This document shows, piece by piece, positions 33,890 through 44,314 of a stretch of 64,000 nt of DNA. A program made the position numbers and the translations under genes. Each line of letters starts with the position of its first letter. Positions within the stretch are counted from its first letter, which is position 1. This stretch comes from Gottschalkia acidurici 9a. Its GTDB lineage: Bacteria > Bacillota > Clostridia > Tissierellales > Gottschalkiaceae. The stretch is from positions 2,526,380-2,590,379 of the forward strand of contig NC_018664.1 in the NCBI RefSeq assembly GCF_000299355.1, written 5' to 3'. The notes under the pieces were generated by a model. It searched no databases. It was not told where the DNA came from and saw nothing but the letters and a program-made list of their open reading frames with translations.

Positions 33890-33928
33890 AAGACATGATA
33901 TTCCTAAAGATTATCATGTCTTTTTTAT
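33890..33928. terminator. Hairpin between HD-GYP and chemoreceptor genes
   Basis: An 11-bp stem AAGACATGATA/TATCATGTCTT (33890-33900 with 33912-33922). The T run (TTTTTT) is on the plus strand although both neighbouring genes are on the minus strand, so it may end an antisense transcript or act only as a weak stem on the minus strand. Confidence 0.5.
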
Positions 33929-33935
33929 AACTTTC

Positions 33936-35003
33936 TTAGATCATTTCTTTTATTTTGTACTTCCTACTCTTTGAAAGATCATAATATTTATTATTTATTT
34001 TTACAATTGGGTTTGTTATATTTGTAGGCGGTATAAATGCAACTTCGCCTATATCTCCTGTATTCATTTTCACCTTAGAACCTATGTAAATGTGCACTAT
34101 ATTAGTTAAAAAAATATATAATATTTTAGAATCAAGTTTTCCCTTTCCTATCTTAATCATCTGACTAAAAGTATCAAATGGTGTTTGCTTTTCTTTATAC
34201 ACCCTTTTAGAATTAAGAGCATCATATATATCACATATTGCTATTATCTTCGCATATATAGGTATTTGATCCCCTTTCAACCCAAATGGATATCCACTTC
34301 CATCTATTTTCTCATGATGCATCAATGCTCCATGTTTGATTTCATCACTAAGCCATATTATCGGCTTGCATATATCATATCCGTATATTGTATGTTTTTG
34401 CATCTCATTAAACTCTTCTTCTGTAAGTTTACCTGGCTTGTTCAATATCTCTTGATCAATTTTACCTTTTCCTATGTCATGTAAAATTCCGGCTTTAATA
34501 ATCGATTTAATTTCCCTTTTTTCTAGCCTTAGCCAGTCTGCTAAATACATAGAATATAAGGCTACATTTATTGAATGATTATAAGTGTAATCATCTATTT
34601 CCTTAATTTCATTTATAGATTCTATTGTAGCAAGTACATCCTTTGCATTTTTAAATAGATCTGTTGATACATTTGTAATTTTGCTAAAATTAATGCTTTC
34701 ACCTTTAGCAATATCCCTAAATATATCTCTTACGTTCAAGATACTTTTTCTATAGTTTCTCTTAAATAAAGTCTTTTTCTCTTCTAACTTTCTATTATAA
34801 CTATCATCATTTGTGTCAATTTCTTTATAGTCAGGGTCAAATATATCTATATGCGATATGTTTAAGTCTCTTAGTCTACTTTTAATATATTCATTTACAA
34901 TCGTATTTCTAGTTACTAATGGATATTCCCTACTCTCCCATAGTATATCCTCTCCAACTATATCGCCAATTTTTATTTGATTCACTCTTACCTTCTTTAT
35001 CAA
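33936..35003 (-). CDS. HD-GYP domain c-di-GMP phosphodiesterase
   Basis: A 355-aa cytoplasmic protein. Residues ~1-60 form a short N-terminal domain (KIGDIVGEDILWESREYPLV), ~130-310 the HD-GYP domain with HDIGK (~173), HHEKIDGSGYP (~228) and the downstream KIIAICDIYDAL. All metal ligands are visible, so c-di-GMP hydrolysis is expected. The start is TTG at 35003 with AGGAAGGTG eight bases upstream. It sits between two chemoreceptor genes, suggesting a motility or attachment role. Confidence 0.9.
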   Translation of the reverse strand: MIKKVRVNQIKIGDIVGEDILWESREYPLVTRNTIVNEYIKSRLRDLNISHIDIFDPDYKEIDTNDDSYNRKLEEKKTLFKRNYRKSILNVRDIFRDIAKGESINFSKITNVSTDLFKNAKDVLATIESINEIKEIDDYTYNHSINVALYSMYLADWLRLEKREIKSIIKAGILHDIGKGKIDQEILNKPGKLTEEEFNEMQKHTIYGYDICKPIIWLSDEIKHGALMHHEKIDGSGYPFGLKGDQIPIYAKIIAICDIYDALNSKRVYKEKQTPFDTFSQMIKIGKGKLDSKILYIFLTNIVHIYIGSKVKMNTGDIGEVAFIPPTNITNPIVKINNKYYDLSKSRKYKIKEMI

Positions 35004-35093
35004 AAAAACGCACCTTCCTAATTATGATAATCATAATTTATTAGTATATTAATTTTTAACTAAATAATTATGCACTGTTCAAATAATCTTTGA

Positions 35094-35122
35094 ATTATAT
35101 ATCCAACAGCAGAGTACGTCAA
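35094..35122 (-). promoter_or_regulatory. Sigma-A promoter of the HD-GYP gene
   Basis: On the minus strand, -35 TTGACG (35117-35122) and -10 TATAAT (35094-35099) with a 17-bp spacer, about 90 bp upstream of the start codon. Confidence 0.8.
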
Positions 35123-35152
35123 TTATTAATATAATTTATAGCTTTATTCTTT

Positions 35153-35392
35153 CTATTTTTTATCTGCATCTAGTAAATATCTTATAAGTCCAATTATAAA
35201 TAATGATTCTTTAATCGTATTAACTATACTGATAACTAACAAAATAATGTTAAGATTTAATAAAGATATAACCAAGATAAAAGTAATCTTTGGGATTCTT
35301 AAAATATAAATATTGCGATTTTCAAATACTTTATACCCATAGATAGACTTTTTAAATCCTTTTAATTTCTCTATCTCTATCTGTCCGCATAA
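35153..35392 (-). pseudogene. Open frame for a small membrane protein without a start codon; probable gene remnant
   Basis: Eighty codons without a stop, translating to a basic stretch (IEKLKGFKKSIYGYKVFENR) then hydrophobic segments (ITFILVISLLNLNIILLVIS) and ending IRYLLDADKK. There is no ATG, GTG or TTG with a ribosome site at its beginning; an ATG at 35390 is one frame off and stops after 12 codons. A good minus-strand promoter (TTGAAA-17-TATAAT) lies just upstream around 35394-35425. It could be a decayed gene or chance. The rest of the spacer 35123-35465 shows nothing else. Confidence 0.35.
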
Positions 35393-35465
35393 TTATATAT
35401 TAAAAAACAACATTTTTCAACAAACTATGATATTTTTATTTTTAATTCTACTTTTGTCATAAATA

Positions 35466-35499
35466 ACTAAAAATACCCACTATTTTTCTTAGTGGGTAT
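35466..35499 (-). terminator. Terminator of the dCache chemoreceptor gene
   Basis: Stem ATACCCACTA/TAGTGGGTAT (35473-35482 with 35490-35499) followed by TTTTT on the minus strand. Confidence 0.9.
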
Positions 35500-35521
35500 C
35501 TTTAGAGTTTTGAATTTTAAA

Positions 35522-37513
35522 TTATTGAATTTTAAACTTCATAACAATAGACTGTAGCTCTTGTGCTAAACTTGATAAACTTTCGCTTGAGCTTGCTATT
35601 TCTTCTATAGAAGCCGTTTGCTCTTCCATAGAAGCTGATGCCTCCTGAGTTCCTGCTGAGTTTTCCGCTGCCATAGTAGAAAGACCTCCTAGAGTATCAA
35701 GTATATTATTCTTAGTTCTCTCCATTTCTTCTTCCGAAGTATTTAATTGTTCTATAGCCTCTTCTACATATTTCATTTCCTCAGCTATCAATGTATACTT
35801 TTTCTTATTATTAATTATACTTTCTGTTTGATTCTTAGATATATTAGATACTTTTTTCATAGTTTTCACTGCATCTTCAGAATTCATTTGTAGTTCATTT
35901 ACTATATCATCAATAATTTTTGTAAACTCTGAAGATTGTTCCGCTAGTTTTCTGATCTCTTCTGCCACTACTGCAAACCCTTTTCCTGCTTCCCCTGCTC
36001 TAGCAGCCTCGATAGCAGCATTTAATGCTAATAAGTTGGTTTGATCTGCTATAGATGTTATCACATTACTTGCTTGTCCAATTTGATTAGAGCTTTCGTT
36101 CGTTTTTAATATAACTTTATAGATTTCATCTATAGCATGACTATTTTCTTTTGTTATTTCAGATAGGTTATCAATATCGCTTAATCCCTCATTAACTACC
36201 CCAATTACCTCGTTTGAATTGATATTTAATTTTTTCATATATTGCTGATTTTGTTCTATAGCTGAACCTAATAAATCCGCTTTCATGACACCTTCATCTG
36301 TATTTTTCGCCTGATTTAAAGCTCTACTTGATATTGCTTCTACAGACTTCGAGACTTCTTCTATAGCAGCTGAAGACTGTTGTGTAATCGCAGTTAGTTC
36401 TTCTGAGGTGGCAGCAACTTGTGTTGAAGAACTGTTTATTGATTTAACAACTTCATTGAGGTTATTAGTTACATCTTGTATCGCCTTTGCAAATGCTCCT
36501 GTTTCATCTTTCTTTATTAAATACTTTTCAGGTACATCTCTTGTAATATTAAGATCTGCAATTTCTTGTAAATGATTTACTCCATTAATAATAGGAACGC
36601 TAATCGAATTTCCGATTAAATATGTAATAGTAATACTTAGTAATAAAACTACAATCATTAGTATGATTATGTTTTTTTGTATGTCTGGTATTGCAGATAG
36701 TATTTCATCTTTATCAGCTGTAACAACTATTGTCCAATTTGTATCTTTCACAGGTTCATATCCTGCATATATGTCCTTACCTTCATAAGAATATATACCT
36801 ATTCCAGTTTTCTCTTTTAGCATTTTTTCAAAGAATTCTGCTAACGACTTTTGACTCTTGTCATTTTTTACTTCTTTTATTGGATTAGATTGTTTTAATA
36901 CTTTTTCCTTATCTGGATGACCAACTATATTTCCCTCACTATTAATCATAAAAGAATATCCTTTACTTCCAAATCCAATATCTTTTAGGATGTTACTTAG
37001 TTCATCACCATTTCTAATTCCGATTAAAACCCCTACTACTTTATCATCGTTTTTGATAGGTGAAGCGTATACTATTCCAAGATTGTTAGTCGTCTCAATA
37101 ATAAACAAATCTGATACACTTGACTCACCATTTAAGGCTTTTTTCATATAGTCATTATCTTTTATCCTAGATACTGATCCTTTTGAGAAATATCCAGTTC
37201 CATCAAGTTGAACAATTGCCATATCAGTAAATGATGTATTCTCTAACTGCCTTTGAAGTATAGGCTGCTGAACTTGCCAGTCCATGCTTTCTATATCTCT
37301 TCTATTTGCTATCATTTCTAAAGTTCTCTTTTGAATTTCAACTCTACTCTCTGCTAATTTTGCTCCGTCAGTAGCTAACGAACTTATCGTTTCTTTTGCT
37401 TCTTTATTAAAACCTTCACTAGCCTTTTGTATAGAAATAAATCCAATACTAGTAGACGATAATAAAATTAAAGCAGAAAAATAAATAATAAGTTTTAATT
37501 TAATACTTTTCAT
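35522..37513 (-). CDS. Methyl-accepting chemotaxis protein, dCache sensor
   Basis: A 663-aa chemoreceptor: TM1 ~7-28, extracytoplasmic dCache-like domain ~30-278 (the pattern [18 protein letters not shown] is typical), TM2 ~280-300, HAMP, then a signalling domain with tip [21 protein letters not shown] and a terminal pair of methylation helices. dCache receptors usually bind amino acids or other small ligands directly. ATG 37513 has GGAGGCATTGAA upstream. Confidence 0.93.
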   Translation of the reverse strand: MKSIKLKLIIYFSALILLSSTSIGFISIQKASEGFNKEAKETISSLATDGAKLAESRVEIQKRTLEMIANRRDIESMDWQVQQPILQRQLENTSFTDMAIVQLDGTGYFSKGSVSRIKDNDYMKKALNGESSVSDLFIIETTNNLGIVYASPIKNDDKVVGVLIGIRNGDELSNILKDIGFGSKGYSFMINSEGNIVGHPDKEKVLKQSNPIKEVKNDKSQKSLAEFFEKMLKEKTGIGIYSYEGKDIYAGYEPVKDTNWTIVVTADKDEILSAIPDIQKNIIILMIVVLLLSITITYLIGNSISVPIINGVNHLQEIADLNITRDVPEKYLIKKDETGAFAKAIQDVTNNLNEVVKSINSSSTQVAATSEELTAITQQSSAAIEEVSKSVEAISSRALNQAKNTDEGVMKADLLGSAIEQNQQYMKKLNINSNEVIGVVNEGLSDIDNLSEITKENSHAIDEIYKVILKTNESSNQIGQASNVITSIADQTNLLALNAAIEAARAGEAGKGFAVVAEEIRKLAEQSSEFTKIIDDIVNELQMNSEDAVKTMKKVSNISKNQTESIINNKKKYTLIAEEMKYVEEAIEQLNTSEEEMERTKNNILDTLGGLSTMAAENSAGTQEASASMEEQTASIEEIASSSESLSSLAQELQSIVMKFKIQ

Positions 37514-37695
37514 TTCAATGCCTCCATAATATATTTTTATAATTATTCATATGTATGTAATCTTATCCTCCTCTCTCATTTATTACATGTATTTATAACA
37601 TATGGACATTATATATGAGCTCAAGACATAATTCAACATTTTACGACATTTTGTATTTAAACTTTTAGAACTTAAGGGGAGTTCTTCATTTAAAA

Positions 37696-37745
37696 AATAA
37701 AAGAATAGCCATATTACACATGTGTAATATGGCTATTCTTTTATT
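37696..37745. terminator. Terminator after the sugar-binding protein gene
   Basis: A perfect inverted repeat of 25 bp with no spacer (37696-37720 with 37721-37745), A/T-rich at its ends and GC-containing in the middle (AATAGCC/GGCTATT); it ends the minus-strand operon just upstream. Confidence 0.88.
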
Positions 37746-37763
37746 TTTTAAAGCTAGTTATTT

Positions 37764-39101
37764 CTAGCTTCTTTCATTGCCTTTTTCTCCTCTTTGCTGA
37801 GCAGTCTTCAATGCTTCATCTATTGTTTTCTTTTTATTAAATACTTGGTCTAGTTCTTCTCCCAAGACATCTAATGCATTTATTTCCCCAATATTTCTTG
37901 CTCCTTGGAACCCAATATCCATGCTTTTGAATGGAATAGCCTTAACCGGCTTTTCTTCTAAAAACTTCTTATAACTATCCAACTCTTGAACCGATTTTCT
38001 TACAGGTAGATATCCTGTCTGCTCTGAGAAATATGCTGTATTTTCTACACTTGTAATGAACTTTATATACTCCCAAGCTGCCAGCTTTTCTTCTGGTGAT
38101 AATGTATTAAATACAGCTACGTTTGTACCATAAAATAATTGATCATTTGTCTTATATCCTGGAAGGGGTGCTGCAAACCATTTTAATCCCTCTACTGATT
38201 CTGAATCTATATAAGGTATTGCAGATGTTGAAGCTACACACATAGCTGCTCTTCCTTGTTGTAATGGAACATTTGGATTTTTATCTTCTCCTGCTAATCT
38301 TGCTGTTTTTTCTTGTATCATACTATTTAAAAATTCTACTGCTTCTTTAGTCTCTGGAGTATCGAAGTTAATTTGGTCTTTCTCTTCACTAATTATTTCT
38401 CCACCTGCTTGTTTTACCCAAGGTGCAATATCCGTTGAAATATTATTAGCTAAAACTAACCCATAAACTTCTGGTTCTCCATCTCCATTTTCATCTATCG
38501 TTAATTTTTTAGCTGCTTCCTTCCATTCGTCCCATGTAGTTGGAATTTCTATCCCTGCCTTTTCAAACATATCTACATTATAATATAAGACCATTTGACT
38601 TTTATTAAAAGGCATAGCATATTGTTTCCCATCCCATATACCATCCTCTAAAAATAATGATGGAATATCTTCAATTTCACCTTTTTTTAGTCCAACTTTT
38701 TCATTTTCCATATATGGTTTTAAGTCTTCAACTAGTCCTTTAGATACATACCAAGATAATCTATTTGAATATATCTGAGTTATTGCTGGAAGTTGCTTAG
38801 CTTTTGCTGCTCCCATTAGCTTTTCAAATAAATCTCTATATCCTCCTTGATTTACTAGCTTAACAGTTATGTTTTCATGTTTTGAGTTAAAGTCATCTGT
38901 TAATTTTTTAAGAGCTTCTCCATTTGTACCACTCATTGAATTCCAAAACTCTATTTCTACTGGCTTAGTAATTTCTGTTACAATATTTACTTCACTTTCT
39001 TTTTGACTATTACTAGTCTCTTCATTAGAATTTTTGTTATTACAAGCTACAAGGCTAAAAACCAATATTAGAGATAGTGCAAGTGATAAAATTCTTTTCA
39101 T
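37764..39101 (-). CDS. Carbohydrate/glycerophosphate-type ABC transporter substrate-binding lipoprotein
   Basis: A 445-aa type II binding protein of the MalE/UgpB class. Signal peptide with lipobox LVACN (Cys near residue 20). The mature start EIEFWNSMSGTNGEALKKLT, with NQGGYRDLFEKLMGA shortly after, is most like UgpB-type sn-glycerol-3-phosphate binding proteins, though ligand specificity cannot be read. It is the last gene of a permease-permease-binding protein operon; no ATPase gene is included, so a shared MsmX-type ATPase must energise it. Confidence 0.88.
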   Translation of the reverse strand: MKRILSLALSLILVFSLVACNNKNSNEETSNSQKESEVNIVTEITKPVEIEFWNSMSGTNGEALKKLTDDFNSKHENITVKLVNQGGYRDLFEKLMGAAKAKQLPAITQIYSNRLSWYVSKGLVEDLKPYMENEKVGLKKGEIEDIPSLFLEDGIWDGKQYAMPFNKSQMVLYYNVDMFEKAGIEIPTTWDEWKEAAKKLTIDENGDGEPEVYGLVLANNISTDIAPWVKQAGGEIISEEKDQINFDTPETKEAVEFLNSMIQEKTARLAGEDKNPNVPLQQGRAAMCVASTSAIPYIDSESVEGLKWFAAPLPGYKTNDQLFYGTNVAVFNTLSPEEKLAAWEYIKFITSVENTAYFSEQTGYLPVRKSVQELDSYKKFLEEKPVKAIPFKSMDIGFQGARNIGEINALDVLGEELDQVFNKKKTIDEALKTAQQRGEKGNERS

Positions 39102-39158
39102 TGAATATCCTCCTTGTTTTTTATATTTATATATAAATCCTTTATATTACAGGACTTG

Positions 39159-39986
39159 CTACCCCTTCATACCTGTACGTGATACTCCAGCAACTATATG
39201 TTTCTGAAGAATTAAATAGATTATAAACACAGGAAATATGATCATTGTCGATGCAGCCATCAACACATTATGTTGTGTTCCTGCTTCAGATGAAAAAGCT
39301 GACAAAGCCACAGGTAGGGTTCTCATATTATCTGAATTAGTTACTATAAGAGGCCACATAAATGAGTTCCAGCTTCCAACAATTTTAAGTATCGCAAGAG
39401 TCATAAGTGCCGGTTTAGCTATTGGTACCATTATTGACCATAAGTATCTACTATCAGAGCATCCATCAATTTTAGCTGCATAATAAAGTTGCTCAGGTAT
39501 CCCAAGAAAATATTGTCTCAATAAGAATATTGCAAATATACTTGCACACCATGGAATTATTAACGCTTTATAAGTATCTATCCATCCAAGATTGCTAAGT
39601 GTCACAAAGTTTGGAATTATAAGTACTTCTCCAGGAACCATCATAGTAGCTATTAGTATAGAAAACAATATATCCCTACCTTTAAATCTAATCCTCGAAA
39701 AAGCAAATGCCGCAAGTATTGTTGTAAACAGTTCACAAAGAGTAACTACTGTAGTAACAAAAATGCTATTTATAAAATATCTTTTAAATGGTGCAGATTG
39801 AAAAGCAATTTTATAGTTTTCCCACATCAATTTTGACGGTATCCACTTAGGAGGCATTATTAGCACTTCGTTTGAAGGCTTAAGAGATGTAGTTATCATC
39901 CATATAAACGGTAATAATATAAATATTGCACCTATTATTAATAACATATAAGTAACTGTTATCTTAACTGAATTTTGTCTTCTCAT
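39159..39986 (-). CDS. Sugar/glycerophosphate ABC transporter permease (UgpE/MalG-like)
   Basis: A 275-aa inner-membrane permease with six segments. The EAA loop is seen as AAKIDGCSDSRYLWSIMVPIAKP; MTTSLKPSNEV and the final AGVSRTGMKG are typical of the MalG/UgpE side. It overlaps nothing but is tightly spaced with its partner permease upstream (22 bp). Confidence 0.92.
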   Translation of the reverse strand: MRRQNSVKITVTYMLLIIGAIFILLPFIWMITTSLKPSNEVLIMPPKWIPSKLMWENYKIAFQSAPFKRYFINSIFVTTVVTLCELFTTILAAFAFSRIRFKGRDILFSILIATMMVPGEVLIIPNFVTLSNLGWIDTYKALIIPWCASIFAIFLLRQYFLGIPEQLYYAAKIDGCSDSRYLWSIMVPIAKPALMTLAILKIVGSWNSFMWPLIVTNSDNMRTLPVALSAFSSEAGTQHNVLMAASTMIIFPVFIIYLILQKHIVAGVSRTGMKG

Positions 39987-40008
39987 ATGTTTTCTCCCTT
40001 AATATATT

Positions 40009-40914
40009 TCAATAATTAATGTTCTTTTTTCCTATTTTAAGTTGGATTAAGGTAAATATAAGAATAATTATAAATAAAACAAAGGCTGCCGCCGCTGCTA
40101 TTGAAAATTGCCAATGCCTATAAAATTTATTAAATATGTAATACACTATAGTAAGTCCACTTTTAAGAGGGCCTGTCTGCTTGTCATAGAGAATAAATAC
40201 CTCATCAAATATCTTAAAAGAACCTATAACTGAAGTAATTGATACGAAAAACAATGTAGGAGAAAGTAGTGGAAGAGTAATGGATCTAAATCTTTTCCAA
40301 ACAGACGCTCCATCAATCTTAGCTGCTAAATAGTACTTTTCATCTATATTTTGTAATCCAGCTAGAAAAATAACTATCTTGTATCCCATACCCTTCCATA
40401 CGTTTAATAGAATTAATATTGGTATAGTTAGCTTAGGATTAGTCAACCAGTTTATTTTGTCTATTCCAAACATTATTAGTATAGAGTTTACTAGCCCAAA
40501 CTCTTGATTAAACATCCATCTCCATACTGTTGAAACAGCAACTATAGAGGTTATAAACGTAATAAAATAAATACTTCTAAAGAAATTTTTAAGTTTTATA
40601 TTTGAGTTCAATAGTATTGCAAATCCTAAGGATACTACTATAGATAATGGAACTACCCCTAAAACGAATATAAATGTGTTTTTAAGAGATAGATAGAAAT
40701 CATGATCTGTTAGTACATATTGAAAGTTGTCCAATCCTCTTTTATAAACAGTATCAGTAAGATAGTCAAAGTCCGTATAAAAACTCATAACAAGAGACTT
40801 TATTATAGGATATATCTGAAATACTGTTATTATAAGTAATGATGGCAATAGATATATTAATGCTTTAAGCTCTTTACTTTTCAATAACTTTCTTATAGTT
40901 GTTATTTGCTTCAC
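40009..40914 (-). CDS. Sugar/glycerophosphate ABC transporter permease (UgpA/MalF-like)
   Basis: A ~301-aa permease with six membrane segments; EAA loop AAKIDGASVWKRFRSITLPLL. The GTG at 40923 overlaps its own AGAGAGGTG site; the second GTG at 40914, six bases further, is the better start. First gene of the operon; 290 bp of gene-free DNA lies upstream. Confidence 0.92.
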   Translation of the reverse strand: MKQITTIRKLLKSKELKALIYLLPSLLIITVFQIYPIIKSLVMSFYTDFDYLTDTVYKRGLDNFQYVLTDHDFYLSLKNTFIFVLGVVPLSIVVSLGFAILLNSNIKLKNFFRSIYFITFITSIVAVSTVWRWMFNQEFGLVNSILIMFGIDKINWLTNPKLTIPILILLNVWKGMGYKIVIFLAGLQNIDEKYYLAAKIDGASVWKRFRSITLPLLSPTLFFVSITSVIGSFKIFDEVFILYDKQTGPLKSGLTIVYYIFNKFYRHWQFSIAAAAAFVLFIIILIFTLIQLKIGKKNINY

Positions 40915-41168
40915 TAAATGCACCTCTCTATACTATCTTATCTACTTTTCATATAAGAGCCTTTTATGAAGTCATTCCTAATTTTATTAAAATATTACCA
41001 AAGTTCAGATTATCACCAATAATATTGGTTTTCAAATAGAATATTTCTATCTTCTTGTACCTTATTATAGATAACTCTAATATTTACGCGGATAATTTTT
41101 ACTATATATTTAAGTCTTTTAGATTTGATTGTCTATACTTATGGCTAATTGATTTTTATGCAAACATA

Positions 41169-41201
41169 AAAATACCTACTAAGAAGAATAGTAGGTATTT
41201 T
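41169..41201 (-). terminator. Terminator of the polar amino acid ABC operon
   Basis: Stem AAAATACCTACTA/TAGTAGGTATTTT (41169-41181 with 41189-41201), loop of seven, T run on the minus strand. Confidence 0.9.
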
Positions 41202-41211
41202 ATATTTATAT

Positions 41212-42090
41212 TTAGTTAATCTTTCCACCTTCAATTACAAGATCATCAGGACTAACTGAGTCACCGTATACTGGTTTAAGAGTATCTTCATATGCCTTAT
41301 GCACAAAATTTTCTTTTCCTATAGTTTCGAGCTCCTTGTTTATCCAATCTAAAAGTTCCTTATCTCCTTTTTTAACTGCTGGTGCTATTGTATCTTGACT
41401 TCCTAATGTCGGTAATCCAACTGTAAATCCTGTATTTGACTTAGCCCATGCAAGTACTTCAGTATTATCATGTGCTAGTGCAGCTCCACGATTGTCTTTT
41501 AATGCTTCAAATGCTTCTGTATTTTGGTCAAATTTTAATAACTCTATTTCTGGATGATTTTTTGTAAAGTAAGTCTCAGCAGTTGTACCTTTGTTAACTA
41601 TAAGTTTTTTACCCTTTAGTTGATCAACAGAAGTAATTTGAGCATTATCTGGTGATACTAATCCAAGTGAAACTTTCATGTATGGATTTGCGAAATCAAC
41701 TTTTTGCTTTCTTTCATCAGTAACAGTAAAGTTAGCCATTATTATATCTACTTTATTTGACTCCAAATATGCAACTCTGTTTGCTGCCTCAACTAATACA
41801 AACTCTGCTTTTGATTCATCTCCTAAAAGATCCTTTGCAAATCTTTTAGCTATATAGATATCAAACCCTTGGTTCTCACCTTGAGCATCTATATATCCAA
41901 AAGGTGGCTTATCACTGAATACTCCTATTCTTATAATTCCACGATTTTTAATTTCCTCTATAGAACTTGCTGACTTAGAAGATCCACTAGTATCTGAAGA
42001 TTCTGGTGCCGATTTGCTGCATCCTGTGAAGCTTCCTATTGCTAAAATTCCAATAATTAATAATGCTAAAAACTTTTTAATACTTCTCAT
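41212..42090 (-). CDS. Polar amino acid ABC transporter substrate-binding lipoprotein
   Basis: A ~292-aa type II binding protein (GlnH/PEB1 family). Signal peptide with lipobox FTGC; the mature part begins after a Ser-rich linker with RGIIRIGVFSDKPPFGYIDA, the classic SBP_bac_3 start, and contains VDIIMANFTVTDERKQKVDF. ATG 42099 is in frame but abuts the AAAGGA site; ATG 42090 is preferred. The ligand may be glutamine, glutamate, aspartate or cysteine. Confidence 0.9.
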   Translation of the reverse strand: MRSIKKFLALLIIGILAIGSFTGCSKSAPESSDTSGSSKSASSIEEIKNRGIIRIGVFSDKPPFGYIDAQGENQGFDIYIAKRFAKDLLGDESKAEFVLVEAANRVAYLESNKVDIIMANFTVTDERKQKVDFANPYMKVSLGLVSPDNAQITSVDQLKGKKLIVNKGTTAETYFTKNHPEIELLKFDQNTEAFEALKDNRGAALAHDNTEVLAWAKSNTGFTVGLPTLGSQDTIAPAVKKGDKELLDWINKELETIGKENFVHKAYEDTLKPVYGDSVSPDDLVIEGGKIN

Positions 42091-42119
42091 AATTATCATT
42101 CCTTTCTTTTATTATATAT

Positions 42120-42866
42120 TTAATATTGAAATATATTTAAAAATTGCTTAGCACGATCCGTTTTAGGATTTGTAAAAAATTCATCAGGTTCTGATATCTC
42201 ACATATACTTCCTGAGTCTAAAAATACTATCTTATCAGCAACTGACTGAGCAAATGCCATTTCATGAGTTACTATTAACATTGTCATGCCATCATTTGCA
42301 AGTTCTAAAATTACATCTAGAACCTCCCTAACCATTTCTGGATCAAGAGAAGCTGTAACTTCATCAAATAAAATGATCTCTGGATTCATACATAGTGACC
42401 TAACTATAGCTATTCTCTGTTTCTGTCCTCCCGATAATTGTCTCGGATAAGAGTTCATTCTATCTAATAATCCAACTCTAGATAGTAGCTTTTTTGCTTG
42501 ATCTAACACTTCATCTTTATCTCTTCCTTGTACTTTAGTAGGCCCTAAAAGTATATTATCTATAACATTCATATGAGGAAAAAGCTCATAGTTTTGAAAT
42601 ACCATGCCTATCTTCTGACGTATCTCTTGCCAATTAACATTTTTATCTACAAGACTCTTGCCAGATAATCTTATATCACCATTGTTAATGGTCTCAAGAC
42701 CATTAATACATCTAAGAAGTGTACTTTTCCCACATCCTGATGAGCCTAAGATTACAATTACTTCACCCTTATCTACCTTAAGGCTTATATTATTCAATAC
42801 TTTTCTTCCATCATACTCCTTATCTAAGCTTTCAATTTCTAATAATGATCGTTCATTTTTATTCAT
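42120..42866 (-). CDS. Polar amino acid ABC transporter ATP-binding protein (GlnQ-like)
   Basis: A 248-aa ABC ATPase. Walker A GSSGCGKSTLLR, LSGGQKQRIAIVRSL, Walker B ILFDEVTASLDPE and the H-loop VTHEM are intact. VTASLDPEMVREVLDV is typical of the GlnQ/HisP group. Gene order permease-permease-ATPase-binding protein confirms a complete importer. Confidence 0.94.
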   Translation of the reverse strand: MNKNERSLLEIESLDKEYDGRKVLNNISLKVDKGEVIVILGSSGCGKSTLLRCINGLETINNGDIRLSGKSLVDKNVNWQEIRQKIGMVFQNYELFPHMNVIDNILLGPTKVQGRDKDEVLDQAKKLLSRVGLLDRMNSYPRQLSGGQKQRIAIVRSLCMNPEIILFDEVTASLDPEMVREVLDVILELANDGMTMLIVTHEMAFAQSVADKIVFLDSGSICEISEPDEFFTNPKTDRAKQFLNIFQY

Positions 42867-42881
42867 TTATAATAACCACCC

Positions 42882-43559
42882 TTAATTACTCCATTTTAAT
42901 TCTAACCTTTTAGATAATGCCGATAATGGATAACAAATTATAAAATATAAAACAAATATTAGACCGTAAATCCAGAATGATGCCATATCTGTCTTAAATC
43001 GAGCCACTTCAATAATCTGTTGACCTACTTTTAAAACTTCAACAACTCCTATTAACACTACTAGAGAAGTTGTTTTAATCATTCTCGTTGCTAAGTTTAT
43101 TGCTCCTGGAAGCATTCGTCTTATAGCTTGAGGAATAAGAATGTATCCGTAAAGTTGACCAAAATTAAGTCCTAGTGCCTTACCCGACTCTATTTGATGT
43201 TTTGGTAGCGACTCTAAAGAACCTCTAACAATATCCCCCATCTCTGCTGCACCCCAAAGACTAAATACTATAATCGAAACTAGTTCACCTTCCAGATGAA
43301 TTCCGAGTGCACTTGTAACACCAAAGTATATAACATATAACCAAACAAGAATAGGTATTATTCTGAAAGATTCAAGATATAGTCTACAAAGAGCCTTAAC
43401 ACCCTTTGATTTTATAGTCATTAGAAGCCCAAATATTATTCCTAAAATAATACTTATAGTAACTGATATAAAGGCAATTCTAGCTGTTACTAGTAATCCT
43501 CCAAGTAGTCTCGTTAAATTCTGTGACGTAAAAACTACATCAATTGCCGAACTCTGCAT
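42882..43559 (-). CDS. Polar amino acid ABC transporter permease
   Basis: A 225-aa His/Glu/Gln/Arg-type permease with about five membrane segments; conserved loop ESGKALGLNFGQLYGYILIPQA. Its start overlaps the end of the preceding permease gene by 20 bp, implying translational coupling; the site GGAAGG lies inside that gene. Confidence 0.93.
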   Translation of the reverse strand: MQSSAIDVVFTSQNLTRLLGGLLVTARIAFISVTISIILGIIFGLLMTIKSKGVKALCRLYLESFRIIPILVWLYVIYFGVTSALGIHLEGELVSIIVFSLWGAAEMGDIVRGSLESLPKHQIESGKALGLNFGQLYGYILIPQAIRRMLPGAINLATRMIKTTSLVVLIGVVEVLKVGQQIIEVARFKTDMASFWIYGLIFVLYFIICYPLSALSKRLELKWSN

Positions 43560-44205
43560 GTCTAACCTTCCTTTCTAACCACGTTAAGAAAAACGACATA
43601 GGTAATAGTATAATTAAGTATGCAATTACCAACATTAGTAATGATTCAAAAGTGTTATAGTATATTCCTATTAAATCCTTCGTAATATTCATAAGATCTA
43701 ATACTGCTATTGCACCAACTATAGATGTTTCCTTTAGCAAGAATATACAGTTTGCTCCTATAGATGTTATGCTAAATGAAAAAGCTTGAGGTAAAATAAC
43801 ATATCTAATAAGTTGAACTTTAGAGAGCCCTAAGCTTAAACCTGTTTCTATTTGAGATTTACTTACAGCCTCTATACCTCCTCTAAAAGCTTCAGCCATA
43901 TAGCTTCCACCTAAAAATGATAATCCAATAATCGCACAAGCATTCTCACTTAAAGATATACCTAGTTTAGTAAGTCCAAAGTATAGGAAATACAGTTGTA
44001 TTAGTAACGGAGTGTTTCTTGAAACTTCAATATAAATTCCAACAATATTTTTTAGTATTTTTATTCTATAATACATTACTACACTACAAATAAAGCCAAT
44101 TAGCAATGATGCTAATATGCCCCAAAAAGCTAATTTTAAAGTTAATATTAAGGCTTTTTGATATAGTGGTATGCTATTAATCACGAATTCCCAATTAATA
44201 CTCAT
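43540..44205 (-). CDS. Polar amino acid ABC transporter permease
   Basis: A ~221-aa permease, partner of the one at 42882; conserved loop IETGLSLGLSKVQLIRYVILPQA. TTG 44223 is in frame, but the AAAGGTGG site lies after it and points to ATG 44205. First gene of the operon. Confidence 0.93.
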   Translation of the reverse strand: MSINWEFVINSIPLYQKALILTLKLAFWGILASLLIGFICSVVMYYRIKILKNIVGIYIEVSRNTPLLIQLYFLYFGLTKLGISLSENACAIIGLSFLGGSYMAEAFRGGIEAVSKSQIETGLSLGLSKVQLIRYVILPQAFSFSITSIGANCIFLLKETSIVGAIAVLDLMNITKDLIGIYYNTFESLLMLVIAYLIILLPMSFFLTWLERKVRHAEFGN

Positions 44206-44314
44206 ATATTTTCCACCTTTCAATTGCTTTGATTTAAATTACTTATCCTATTATATTTATATGTTTAGTCTGTTTTAAAGTCATTATATGAATTATATCT
44301 ATATTTGTCAACAA

